Positions 10,901-19,199 of a stretch of DNA of 64,000 nt are shown here, piece after piece. The first letter of the stretch is position 1. Each line of letters starts with the position of its first letter. Origin of the DNA: Hydrangea macrophylla (taxonomy: Eukaryota; Streptophyta; Magnoliopsida; Cornales; Hydrangeaceae); assembly GCA_033977485.1 (NCBI GenBank), contig CM066994.1:116274458-116338457 (forward strand). The letters are read 5' to 3'. The translations under genes were made by a program, and so were the position numbers. The notes below the pieces were generated by a model. The model worked only from the letters and a program-made list of their open reading frames with translations. It was not told the DNA's origin and did not search any database.

Positions 10901-11803
10901 AGATAGTGTGTTGACGTCAGCAGACTGATGATAGACTGGCCTTTCTGTCTTTCTGTATCGATTGCTCGTGCTTTCTTTCTTGATCTTTCCATCTCTAATG
11001 GCATCTTCTATCAAAGTTCCCACATCAAACAGCTGTTCGAAACTCACAATGGACTGAAATTCTAGCCTTTCCAAGTATTCGGGCTGTAGATTCTTGATGA
11101 TCATTCGGACCTGATCTTTTTCCGCTGGCCTGCTAGTCATTTGAGCAGCTTTAGCTCTCCAACGAGTAAGGAAACCTGCGAAGGATTCCCTGTACTCTTG
11201 TCGGGTGGTTTCTAGATCTCTTGCAGTTACATCAAACAACTGGTTATATGAATATTGAGCCACGAAAGCTTTGGCCAATGCCTCCCAATCTCTGGTTATG
11301 GCTGGTTCCAACGTCAAGTACCATGAAAGTGCTGCTCCACTCAAAACTCTTGGAAACAATAGAGCGAAGAGGTCAGATCCAATGCCCATGGGCTGCAAAG
11401 TTCCTACATAAAGCCTCAGATAGCTCTTTGGATTTCCGGTTCCATTGAAAAATTCAATATGCGGCATCTTAAACTTCTCCGGGAGTTTGGCTTTTGGAGC
11501 GTCACACAACCCTTCAACATCGAACAAATACTCATCCACCCCTTTGCTCTTTCTGATCACACTTTCTAGTTTGTCGATCTTGGCCAACTTGTCCTGAATT
11601 TCCTGATCTAGCTGAACCTTTGGTTGAACTGTCTCCCCAAAATCTTCTTCTTCATGATGCTCTGGAGGTGGTGGTGGTGGATTAGTTAGCTGCTCAATCA
11701 TTCTCATCATAGTGGCAAGTTGTTCTCGATTCTGCTCCCTGCTCTGATCCAAGGCAGCTTGCATTGCGGCCAATCTGGCTTCCATATCCGCTTCGTATGT
11801 CAT
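4952..11803 (-). CDS. gag-pol: Tat-type Gag-Pol polyprotein, intact
   Basis: Open for 2283 residues from the first ATG at 11803; the frame is also open upstream to 11857. Order seen, in residues: Gag core about 130-200 (LSGAALSWYLTL); zinc-knuckle-like CDFHQGRGHSTDRC near 372; acidic linker; protease LVDNGSALNV near 727 (DNG where many have DTG/DSG); a G-patch-like segment about 954-990 (MNYFPGMGLGRRQQGI); reverse transcriptase about 1290-1460 with YVDD near 1418; Ty3 RNase H near 1565; a second RNase H near 1713 (YFDGAANQKGYG); HHCC zinc finger about 1940-1977; integrase core about 2004-2100, with the Glu of GAVEAANK present. It makes the particle and copies and inserts the element. All catalytic motifs that I can check are present, so it could be active. 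The second RNase H places it in the Tat lineage. Confidence 0.95.
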   Translation of the reverse strand: MTYEADMEARLAAMQAALDQSREQNREQLATMMRMIEQLTNPPPPPPEHHEEEDFGETVQPKVQLDQEIQDKLAKIDKLESVIRKSKGVDEYLFDVEGLCDAPKAKLPEKFKMPHIEFFNGTGNPKSYLRLYVGTLQPMGIGSDLFALLFPRVLSGAALSWYLTLEPAITRDWEALAKAFVAQYSYNQLFDVTARDLETTRQEYRESFAGFLTRWRAKAAQMTSRPAEKDQVRMIIKNLQPEYLERLEFQSIVSFEQLFDVGTLIEDAIRDGKIKKESTSNRYRKTERPVYHQSADVNTLSPQPFQKERRSMANARGSQNQKQSREKREFFDLGMPLSTALERMIEKGYLQKLEPKPEPNPLPPGFKTEFFCDFHQGRGHSTDRCWRLRHEIEDLIEKGVISPPPSQPNVQKNPLPNHKGNMPNVNFVEEGSQIYNPKIYITSSNQPAMDVQLPEDAAICILRNMEEEEWVEEALAFEEEIANGNLTIEWWDPNAITDDSIWYEEEKPIEVVTEKQSTEPIEELLKPVENLEIKDDDLIAMMEEEEDWWYDDKDDSVNNTIIPDDSVWKITVGTEKLAKELESIWITNEANHLTRSGRHFKPHELENRGKETWNEKEVVKAKEAGKGAVSEEEDEILKQLKKTQAWISVWGLLMTSHKHRQAMLDTLNRLDVSVNTTPEDLVNMISSKPCKPVITFTDEDLPPKGAHHNRALYITVHCLGNRVPVCLVDNGSALNVCPLQTALRMGLSISELLPSTQTVRAYDNTKRAIVGMIKLKIEVGPLNKEADFQVIDIPASFNLLLGRPWLHVNDAVASTLHQKVKFIWKEDVVTIFGDSWIKEEGTSHGPVLEVQTPEEENELGGFNFVGMINEGAKKKKSVWDRLSYEKKLPDASVWGEEITPIKKKKPFITRREYRKMFEKGNPVAKDLQEEVGQNWIPEVMPLYFDQYANPKVAHMVRKMNYFPGMGLGRRQQGITEPPNFHEQKDKSGLGYQLTEEDKKKMTKGKGPMVVSGPRILNGYFVKEGDDFPFCGFPEPWYDPATKNIKPGFEIFFKHEFSDYEDPFLYTPPIKKERKDWAELMTSDDLNMLMDEELNMLMDVEEALGNVKEIKPIEGALNNWVIESEVNKSPPPFPRKSVKANMSHDVESAFAFDVPKNVNEMNEDFAYSSVSDDLDFEISEDLQRLIENENESACKIIEETLLINLDNEDNPQNVHIGTTLTSQESNELINLLKEFKDVFAWSYQDMPGIDPEIVQHHIPLFPNSKPVKQKLRRMRPEWTLKIKEEVEKQLKAGFLMVTQYPEWIANIVPVPKKDGRIRVCVDFRDLNKASPKDDFPLPHIDVLVDSTAGHELLSFMDGFSGYNQILMAPEDREKTTFTTHWGTYCYRVMPFGLKNAGATYQRAATTLLHDMIHKEVEVYVDDMIVKSKERSGHLTALAKFFERLRKYRMRLNPQKCTFGVTTGKLLGFLITQRGIEVDPTKIKAIMDMPPPTNEKEVRGFLGRIQFISRFISKLTATCDPLFSLLRKGKKFEWDNQCQEAFDKIKAYLSNPPVLSPPKSGKPLLLYLSVSENAMGCMLAQEGDEGRTEKAIYYLSKRMTGYELKYSPLEKTCWALVWATRRLRHYMLAFPVVLISRMDPLKYLFEKPALTGRISRWTLMLSEFDLIHATSKSVKGRAVAEHLAEHPINLENEGEFMFPDEGLMELKEDVWKMYFDGAANQKGYGVGIILVSPEGAHTPFSIKLKYTSTNNTAEYEACILGLEAALTLEVRKLDVFGDSNLIISQVRGDWKVKEEKLKPYHEYLDSLRTRFLHITFFYLPREENQLADSLATLASMIEIPVGIKLTPLMIEQREKPSYEMIGEIEEAEELPWYTDVWNFIENGEYPEGASEKDKRAIRRFSAQFMICGGSLLKRSYNGFNLTCLYGNSARKMMEQIHVGVCGPHMSGHMLAKKIIRQGYYWTTMDKDCYEYVRKCHKCQIHANMKHVPPSLLYNMTTPWPFSVWGIDVIGEVTPKASNGHQYILVAIDYFTKWVEAESYATLKAKDVARFIRRNIICRYGVPHKLISDHGSHFQKEVLDLLEEYKIMHHMSAPYRPQTNGAVEAANKNLKTILRKMTDTYRDWHEKLPYALWGYRTSIRTSTGATPYSLAYGMEAILPVEIELPSLRVVAESEIPEFDWLRDRYEELMLLDEKRLAAIDHVHVYQRRIARAFNKKVRPRKLEEGDLVLKALKAPVFDPRGKFKPNWVGPYVIKKLLSGGAAYLMDLDGVEFNQPINIDRLKRYYA

Positions 11804-13307
11804 ATCTTCAACCCTAGTCGACTCGGCTGTTCCTTCTTCTAACCCTGATCTGATCAAACGGCTGTTCGGAGCTCTGACCCAGAAAGGAGTACAACTTTTC
11901 GGTCCTATCTTTTCTTATCTGGTTTATTTAGGGATTTTCAAATAATCAGGTATCTTTATTGCAAAAGAATTTTTCAAAGAATGATATAAGAAGGTGGATT
12001 TACAAAGATGGAAATCATAAATGGAAAATCATTTCCTTTTTCAAAAACATTTTTCTTAAAATCAAAGAAATCTTTTCAAGCTTTCAAAATTCTGAGGAAA
12101 ACAAATCTTTTCTTTTGAAAGTATATTAGAGGCGTCGCACTCGTGAGTCGTATATGCAATGCTCGTGTAGTGCATGCAAATGCAGATGAAATGCAATCTA
12201 ATCTAAATGCAATGCACCTTAATCTAGCTTAGACCTAGCACATCAGCACATAAGCACATAAGATTCCTTGAGTATGCTAATCACCCTACTAATCCAATCA
12301 TTATCCAAGGATTTTGAGTTTTGAAATTCTTGATGGTTCAGGTTTGAAAATTGAAATTTTTCATGAAAATCTTTGAAAGAGATGGGGAGATTTGTAATTT
12401 TCAAAAGAATTTTTGAACCATCAATGCTTGTGGTGAGAAATCATGATTCTTAAAAATTGAGGTGGGAATTTTGAAATTCTAAGATCTGAGAGGAAGATTT
12501 TGAAATTGAATCATCATGATTTCTTGAAGACCAAAGTAAAATTTTTTTTTTTGAAATTCTCTAAAATCTAGGAGAATTTGAAATTGAATCATCAAAGTGT
12601 GATCATGATTTCTGGAAATAGGAATTTTGAAATTCTCTAAAATCTAAGGAGATTTTTGGAAAGATTTTGTGAAAGTGAATCTCAAAGCAAATTTTCAAAA
12701 GGGATATTCTTGGAATTTTCAAAAGACTTGGGGTTTTTCAAAGAAGTGCTTATAGTTTCAAAAATTTTCAAAATTGTCCTCAAATAATGATTGGATGTTC
12801 GGATAAAGACCATACTATCCTAGAGGAATCCACCATACAAGGTTTGATGATGCCTTCGCATACACGTCCTCATCATCCACATAATCCCTTACGGGCAAGC
12901 GCAAGTAATTCATCACATTGTCCTAATCAAAGATGATAATCAAGATCCTAATTGAAGGGTTCTATAGAAACTATATGCAAAGGCCGGGTTTTAGTCTCAT
13001 AAAGGGTCCATTAGCAAGCTCAGCGGTGTGGTTGACCGCCTCCCCGAGGGCGTGCCGTTCACACATAGGCTCTATATACCGCACGCGGTACAAGGCTAAC
13101 GGTGACTACATGCTACCAAAACTCTTGACAAATAGAGGAAAGAGGACCCTCTATCTTCAAGGCAATGATCTCAAGCAGTCGCGGTGAAAGAACAATGCAA
13201 GTGCAAATGCAGGCAGAAACAACATGATTATTGAATTAATAACAAGGATATTCATTGGTTCAAGTCAAACCCTCGAAGAACAAGAAACCATCGGTTTCAT
13301 GTTCAAA
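11804..13307 (-). other. Retroelement leader between primer site and gag
   Basis: About 1.5 kb lies between the primer site and the first gag ATG. I see no credible gene. It is rich in short TTTTGAAATTCT and TTTTCAAAA words at 12300-12780, which would make the RNA leader fold back loosely. Ogre-like relatives carry an ORF1 in this position; none is visible here. Confidence 0.6.
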
Positions 13308-13325
13308 TCCCCAGCAGAGTCGCCA
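13308..13325 (-). promoter_or_regulatory. tRNA primer-binding site of the Tat-type element
   Basis: On the plus strand TCCCCAGCAGAGTCGCCA ends in CCA three bases before the LTR, and the preceding GTTCAAATCC looks like a tRNA T-arm, so the match to a tRNA 3' end is longer than usual. Ogre/Tat elements often use tRNA-Arg; I cannot confirm the tRNA identity from this sequence alone. Confidence 0.8.
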
Positions 13326-13328
13326 GAT

Positions 13329-16300
13329 TGTGGACCACTGCGAATGAGGAGGTCCTGACGCTCTCCCTCGATAGTGTCCCGGGACGGATCCCAAGGAGCA
13401 CACTTCAGGGAAAACTAGGACTTCCTCACGCGATCCTAGAGACAAAGAGTCGCCACCTAATTTTTATCGGGAATTAGGAAACCCAAGTTTGACTCGCCCA
13501 AAATTGAATAAGGTTACTCGCCCTTCATTACCAGAAACAAGGTTCGGGGGTCTTGGTACGAGAGGGGAAGGAGCCCAAGCAGGACTAAAGCACCCCCTCC
13601 TCGCCCTACCGAATGGTAGGCCTTGATTCAAATATCCTTGTTATTAATTCATAATAGATGTTGTTTCCTCAAACATACTAGATAGGTATATACATGGCAA
13701 AAAGAAACATCTAATGAAAATCATTTCAAGAGACTAAATCAAGTAGAAAGCGGATGCTCATGTAATACAAGGGAGAAGTATACTCACAGTGGCTAGTCCC
13801 GCCCGGGACCGATGCAAATAAAGTAAACATGTCATGATATGCAAAGGGAACGAGAAGACTTACATTGGTTGACTCAAGCGGAGTTGCGAAAGCAAAAAGA
13901 ATGGAAACGTGCAATGCAATCATGCAACAATCCTAGATAAGATGTCTCTAACAAATAATCATATAAACGGAGACTATCCTAAAGGAATTGTATCGTTGAA
14001 ATCAAAGTTGTAAACCTAGAAAAATTCTAAGAGAAAGGATAGAGATAGTACACGATACATGGGCACTAAGCCACATGTAGACGAGGCAAACCACAAATCG
14101 AAGTCCGGGTCCGAGGCACTTAATTCTCTGCACTAAGACACCAAAGAATACCCAAAGCATTGCAAAAATACAAGCAAACAAATGATATGCATGATAAACA
14201 AAGAAAACATGTCATCAATCAAATTTCCAGATTCAGCAACCTCTAATGAATCCTATCAAAAGTGGTCTTAAACATGAGCTGGATAAAAACCCTTTTACAG
14301 AAAGTTAGATACATGTCTTAGGGAACTTCTCCAAAAAGTGGGACCTCAATATCAATTTTATTGTTTGAGAAATAAATGTTTTGGGAATAGTGGATCAGGA
14401 CTGTCCACTGTTCTTGTAAAAATCATAATTAAATCTACAAAAATCATATGAAGCTCTATTTGGTGTCAAAAGAAAGCTATTTCATTGTAGTATATGATAA
14501 AAATAAACCCATGGACATTCTGTAATCACAAGGTTTCTGAAAAAGTGTTTTAAACAGACTCTGTTATTCTGGAAATTTGGTATCATTTGACAAATGAATG
14601 CAAAACATAATAGAAGTATAATAGAAGTTCATGAATCATGTTAACCAAGTTGATTTAAGCTTTTGATCTCTCATCCATTTATCCTAGGTGATTTCTAAAC
14701 CAAGTTTTATTCATCAATTGTTGTTGAGTGATCAAGGTATGACCATTTTGTATACATAATCATATTTGTAATTAAACTTAGAAAATTCCAGAATAGTTGT
14801 ATCAACTTTAAACGCTTAGAAAACGATCCTAACTCGATCGTATGCTCACGATTTTACATCGGCATATAGATATATGAGTTAGGAATCATCCCCAAAAAGC
14901 GGAACGTCGATAACTATTATAGATTTTCTGAAATTCAAGCACAAAGAGACGATGTTCAAATCTGTCAACCGATTTCTCAACAATTTCTAAAAATAGTATA
15001 TGAATCCTAAAAGCTCTCAAAACGGACCGGATGAAAGCTAATTCATCAAAGTTTACCCAGAAAATTTGAAATCCATCAAACTATGGGTTTTGATGGACCA
15101 AATCTAATGGACAAAACCAATCTGCTTTGCTGAATTTTTATCTAGTTCATTTTAAAGTGTGAGGAAAACATTTTAGTGATAGTTGAAGCTTATTAGAGAG
15201 ATCAAACTCATAGATCAACTTAATTATCATGATTCCCAATCAATTTAGCCCTCAAGTTCTATGAAGAACTTTTAGATCAAGGATCAAAGGGACTTATAAA
15301 TATCATGTTGGAGATGAAATTCAATAGGAATCCTAGGTAATAGGAATAATCAAGAGATAGGTATGAACATAGAAATCATCCTTCTCATAGACCATATTTC
15401 CAAACCATCATGGAATTCAAAATAGATATATGTATATATATATAATCAGGTATGCATGAATCTAAACTAAAATTGAAGAATGAAACCAAAATTGAAAATC
15501 AAAGTGAAAAACAATCTCTAATTGTAAATTATCAATAAAAATCAAAGAGATTTGGATCTAACTATGTGAGTGTGTGAAGAACATGAGAGGAAGAAGATGA
15601 GTGTTCTAATAAGTAGAAATAGAACTAAGTTAGATCCAAATCTTATAGATCTATATATACAAAGTAGGAATTAGAGATGAACTATAGTGTTTACCTCTTG
15701 GAGGATTCTCAATTACAAGACCAAAATTGATTTGAAGATCTTCTTCTTCAAGTGTTATTCAAGTGTTCTTCAAGCACTCATCCATGGAAGTTGAGGGAGG
15801 CAATTGATGTTCAAATTGTGGTCTAATTAGCCTAAGTTAATCTAAATTCAATTCATAATTTTCTCTCTCTAGAATTCACCTAAATTGAAAGTATATTCAA
15901 AGTATACTTATCTCTCTTGTATGTGCTTCTATGTGTGTTTGTATCTCCAAGTATATTCAAGTGTATCTCTTCCAAGTGTCTAGTGTGTTAAGATGTGATC
16001 TCATATGAGATGTATGAGATCTTATATAGAGTTTTGAAGACTTAGCTCTTAAGTTTCAGGGTTAAAACAGGATTTTTAGAGCTTAAAAGAGGGTTAAAAT
16101 GGCCATTTCGGAGCTTAAACGCAATTTCCAGGCAATTTCCTCGCAGTGGGAAGCTTCTAGAAGGGTCTGGAACTCAAAAAGCTCCGTGGAGGACACAAAT
16201 GGAAGTGGCGGTTATGGTGGGACCCGCCACCCCCATACCCAAAACCGCCACTTACTATTCTTGCTCCTCTGGTCACCCACAAACCCTGTTTCAAAAATCA

Positions 16301-16815
16301 CGTGCACTGCTTTTCCAGATTTTTGTAAAAATGCTTTTTGGTGTCCGAAATCGTCCGTTTACGTACCGTTGGAAAGCTGTCAGGTTGAATTTCAGTATAA
16401 AAATATTTCCAGAGGTTTTATAATGAGAATTGAAGTCCAATTGAAGTCCGGAAGTCCTCCGGAACTTTCGTCGTCTTTTTTGAAATCAAATGACGTCTTT
16501 TCCAAAATTGCTTTCAAATGTGCGTCGATTTCGAACTTTTCTTTAAAATTGAATCTCTGGATACCTAGAATACTGCGTTTAGAACACTTAATGTTCATAT
16601 AACCCTGAGAGAATATGAATTCTGAGAGATGATTTTGACAAAACCGGGATTTATCCATGGAAAAGGGCTTTTCTGAGCTTGAAGTCACTTTCCGAAGTCC
16701 GATCTTCTGATTGTGTGGAATCCAGTACCTTCCACGGGGTACTTTTCATCATCGAATCCTCCAAGACGTTGTCCACCCTAAATCCTATCAGTGTGGTCAA
16801 AATTGGGTGTCTACA
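13329..16815 (-). repeat. 5' LTR of the Tat-type element, 3487 bp
   Basis: On the minus strand it starts TGTAGACACCCAATTTTG and ends GGTCCACA, giving TG...CA ends, with the primer site three bases beyond. It holds the word GTCGCCACCTAATTTTTATC near the inner end, which recurs in altered form in the old LTR at 33030. It includes an inverted repeat AAGTGGCGGTT (16203-16213) / AACCGCCACTT (16243-16253) and no credible ORF. No second copy lies in the window for comparison. Confidence 0.85.
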
Positions 16816-18289
16816 CAATCCTCGACTCAAACCCATATCAAATTGAGTTTTACTGGAATTTGAACCCCAATTGAAATAACACATACTCAAATGTTGATAT
16901 TTGTTTGACTAAGGATTGGAAAGTAAGGCATAAAATCAGGGAAGTAACAACCGGGGAAAAATTAAATTAGGGAAGTAGTAGGGCGAATCACAGTGCATAG
17001 TATAATTAGAAAAGCAGTAGGTAAACAGACTAAGAGCAGCAGTAGCGGAAAAACAACGAGAAATAATAACATTGCGAACCAGTGGTTGCGGAGGGGGGGG
17101 GGGGGGGAAGAAAAGGCAAAGCATATACGCAGATCCTAATTCCTCCAAGCGTTTGTGTACGCACTCAGAAACCCTAAGTTATCAAGTTTAGGAACTACTT
17201 GTGTTTTGAGAAGAGCATGCATATATAGAAGGTGAAATCTGGAGGTTTTTTTTGTCGATTTCATTTGCTTGTTCGGGCGTGAAGATGAAGGGGGTGATTA
17301 AAGAAGGGAGGAGAATGAAATGTAAATTACCAAATATTGAAGACAACCTTCCAACGAACAACACCTTCGCAAACCCCCTACAAAACCAAATTTGAAAAAA
17401 TCCCAATTGTAATGAAACAAAACTGATTGCCCATCTAAAATCCCAAAAATTCACAAATAGATTAGGACATACTTGTGTTTTGAGAAGAACATGTATATAT
17501 CAAAGTCGAAATGGAGAGATTTTTATTTTTTTTTTCATTCGCTTGGTCGGGCAAGATGATGAAGGGGGTGATTGAAGAAGGTAGCAAAAAGAAATTGAAC
17601 TTACCAAATATTGAAGAAGAACTTCCAATCGAACGGCCCCTTCACAAAACCCCTACAAAACCAAATGGAAAAAACCCAATTGTAGGGAAACAAATCTGAA
17701 GGGGCTGTTCGATTTTCCTTACAAAATTGATTACCCAACCAAATGAAAGTTTTGTACAAAACCTCATTCTGATATACACAGATACTAATTCTTTGAAGAT
17801 TTTATGTACCCACTCAGAAACCCTAAGTTATCAAGTGAAGTTGATCGACCATGTATTGGAGATTCGAAGAAAAATAATGCAAAGTTGGGTAAGAGGAGGC
17901 AGACTACCTCTTTACGAAGAACCTCCTGAAGAATTCCTCCAATGATAACGATCTCGCAATGACAAATCAACAATTACCCATCTAAAATCCCAAATCTGTA
18001 TATATAGAAGCCGAAATCTGGAGAGGAGGGGCCAAATCTAGAGAGGAGATCTGGAAGTTTGGATTCGGCGCACAGATTTTGAGAGAGTATGAGAGAAATA
18101 GGGTTTGTATGAGAGATATAGAGAGTGAAGGAGAGGAAAACGCTTGGAGAAAGACGAAGAGTTTACTTGGGAGAGAGGATGCGGCGTTTCCATGAACATG
18201 CGTTCCTCGATTTTTTTAGTTGACACGTAGGATTTTTAAAGGGAAAGTAGAAGGCTGAGCTGGCAAGCTGTGGAGGTTTGGTTTGTCTC
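16816..18289. repeat. Spacer with duplicated blocks
   Basis: No gene is visible. Two blocks are repeated: ACTTGTGTTTTGAGAAGA with about 230 following bases (17197-17430 and again from 17471), and CTCAGAAACCCTAAGTTATC (17164 and about 17814). A third partial copy of TATATAGAAG-CGAAATCTGGAG lies near 18000. A G15 run sits at 17093-17107. The first 75 bases resemble 34198-34290 (words such as CCAAACCCATACCAAATT), so a dispersed repeat ends here. Confidence 0.6.
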
Positions 18290-18314
18290 AGCCTTTATAT
18301 ATATAATAGATAGA
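18290..18314 (-). mobile_element. Helitron-like 5' end
   Basis: Read on the minus strand from 18314 the sequence starts TCTATCTATTATATATATAA and goes on into AAGGCTGAG, which is the usual look of a plant Helitron 5' end (TC followed by an A/T-rich start). The matching 3' end was not found with confidence; the element would extend toward lower coordinates through the duplicated spacer. Confidence 0.4.
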
Positions 18315-18988
18315 TTTATTTATGAATCACCGAACTGGTGATGATAAAATGAGTAGTAGGTGCATGGAAAATGAGCCAAATGCAGCATCCATCGAGAAAT
18401 TTTCTCATGTGATTGTCACACTCGTATGACTTTCACTATGATTTGACTATTCTGTGGATCTCACGTGGATCCTACAATATGAAGGGCTCGCTGTGTACGT
18501 TACACGGTGTGACGGTCACATGAAATAATTTCTTGCATCATTGAATCATTTAGAAGACATAAGTTATGTGGCTTTGTTTAGTTCATAGATTCATTATAGG
18601 AAAAGAAAGGAAAAAAACGTTTTCTTTTGTTGTTACCAAGGAGCAAAATATGAAGGAAAATGATATATTGTGAGAAATGAATTAGAACTTTTCAATTTTG
18701 TGAATCACTTTCATCTCCTTTTACTTTAGTTACGATAATATCATGAAAATTTTTAACTTCTAATTATATTCAAGAGTGGAAGAAAACACAAGAGGTTAAG
18801 GGAACTAGTTTTACTTTCTGTTTTCTTTTCCTTTAATAATCCACTAACCAAACAAAGTCCAAATTACAATTGGTAAATGGCCTTTTATTTTACACGAGTC
18901 TAAACTCAACTCAAAAAACTTTTTTAAAACATACTTTTGGTCAAACTTATATCGAATTAAATTATTTCGGGATTTGTTTGGTTGCATT
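18315..18988. other. AT-rich spacer
   Basis: I see no gene, repeat array or element end in this stretch. It is the left flank of the copia insertion, and its last five bases (GCATT) are the target site duplicate. Confidence 0.5.
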
Positions 18989-19186
18989 TGTGAATATATT
19001 AAATAATCAAGAAAACAACAAAGGGAAAGAGAAAAGAGAGCTAGAGTTTTTCATAACACTAAAACTGAATGAATGAATACAATGAAAAAGAAGAGGCAAT
19101 AATAATAGAATATCTAGGTATACAGTATTACCCTAATACAAAGAAAAGACTAAACTACCCTAAAGCTAATAAAACTAATTCTAACA
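18989..19186 (-). repeat. 3' LTR of the young copia element
   Basis: 198 bp with TG...CA ends, identical by eye to 23685-23882. The polypurine tract sits next to it at 19187-19195. Confidence 0.97.
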
Positions 19187-19195
19187 CCCCTCCTC
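19187..19195 (-). promoter_or_regulatory. Polypurine tract of the copia element
   Basis: GAGGAGGGG on the minus strand directly before the 3' LTR. It primes second-strand synthesis. The Gag-Pol stop (TGA, 19200-19202) lies only a few bases upstream of it. Confidence 0.9.
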
Positions 19196-19199
19196 AAAC

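Larger units (their letters stand above)
1..16815 (-). mobile_element. Ty3/gypsy Tat-type LTR retrotransposon, 3' LTR beyond window
   Basis: On the minus strand the order is 5' LTR (13329-16815), primer-binding site, 1.5 kb leader, one long Gag-Pol frame, an antisense spliced PMD gene, tandem repeats, then the window edge. The polyprotein carries two RNase H domains, the Ty3 one and a second archaeal-like one; the second is a known mark of the Tat lineage (Tat/Ogre/Retand). Extra ORFs and tandem repeats between pol and the 3' LTR are also known in that lineage. The 3' LTR is not in the window, so LTR divergence and TSD cannot be measured; the base next to the 5' LTR starts a candidate TSD, CAATC (16816-16820). 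The unbroken pol suggests a fairly young copy. Assignment to Tat is firm; the family name is unknown. Confidence 0.85.

Noticed and set aside
5000..11500. Many plus-strand frames of 60 to 180 residues
   Set aside because: They are shadows of the minus-strand Gag-Pol with no domain of their own.
13290..13325. A tRNA gene
   Set aside because: Only the T-arm-like and acceptor 3' part are present; it is a primer-binding site.
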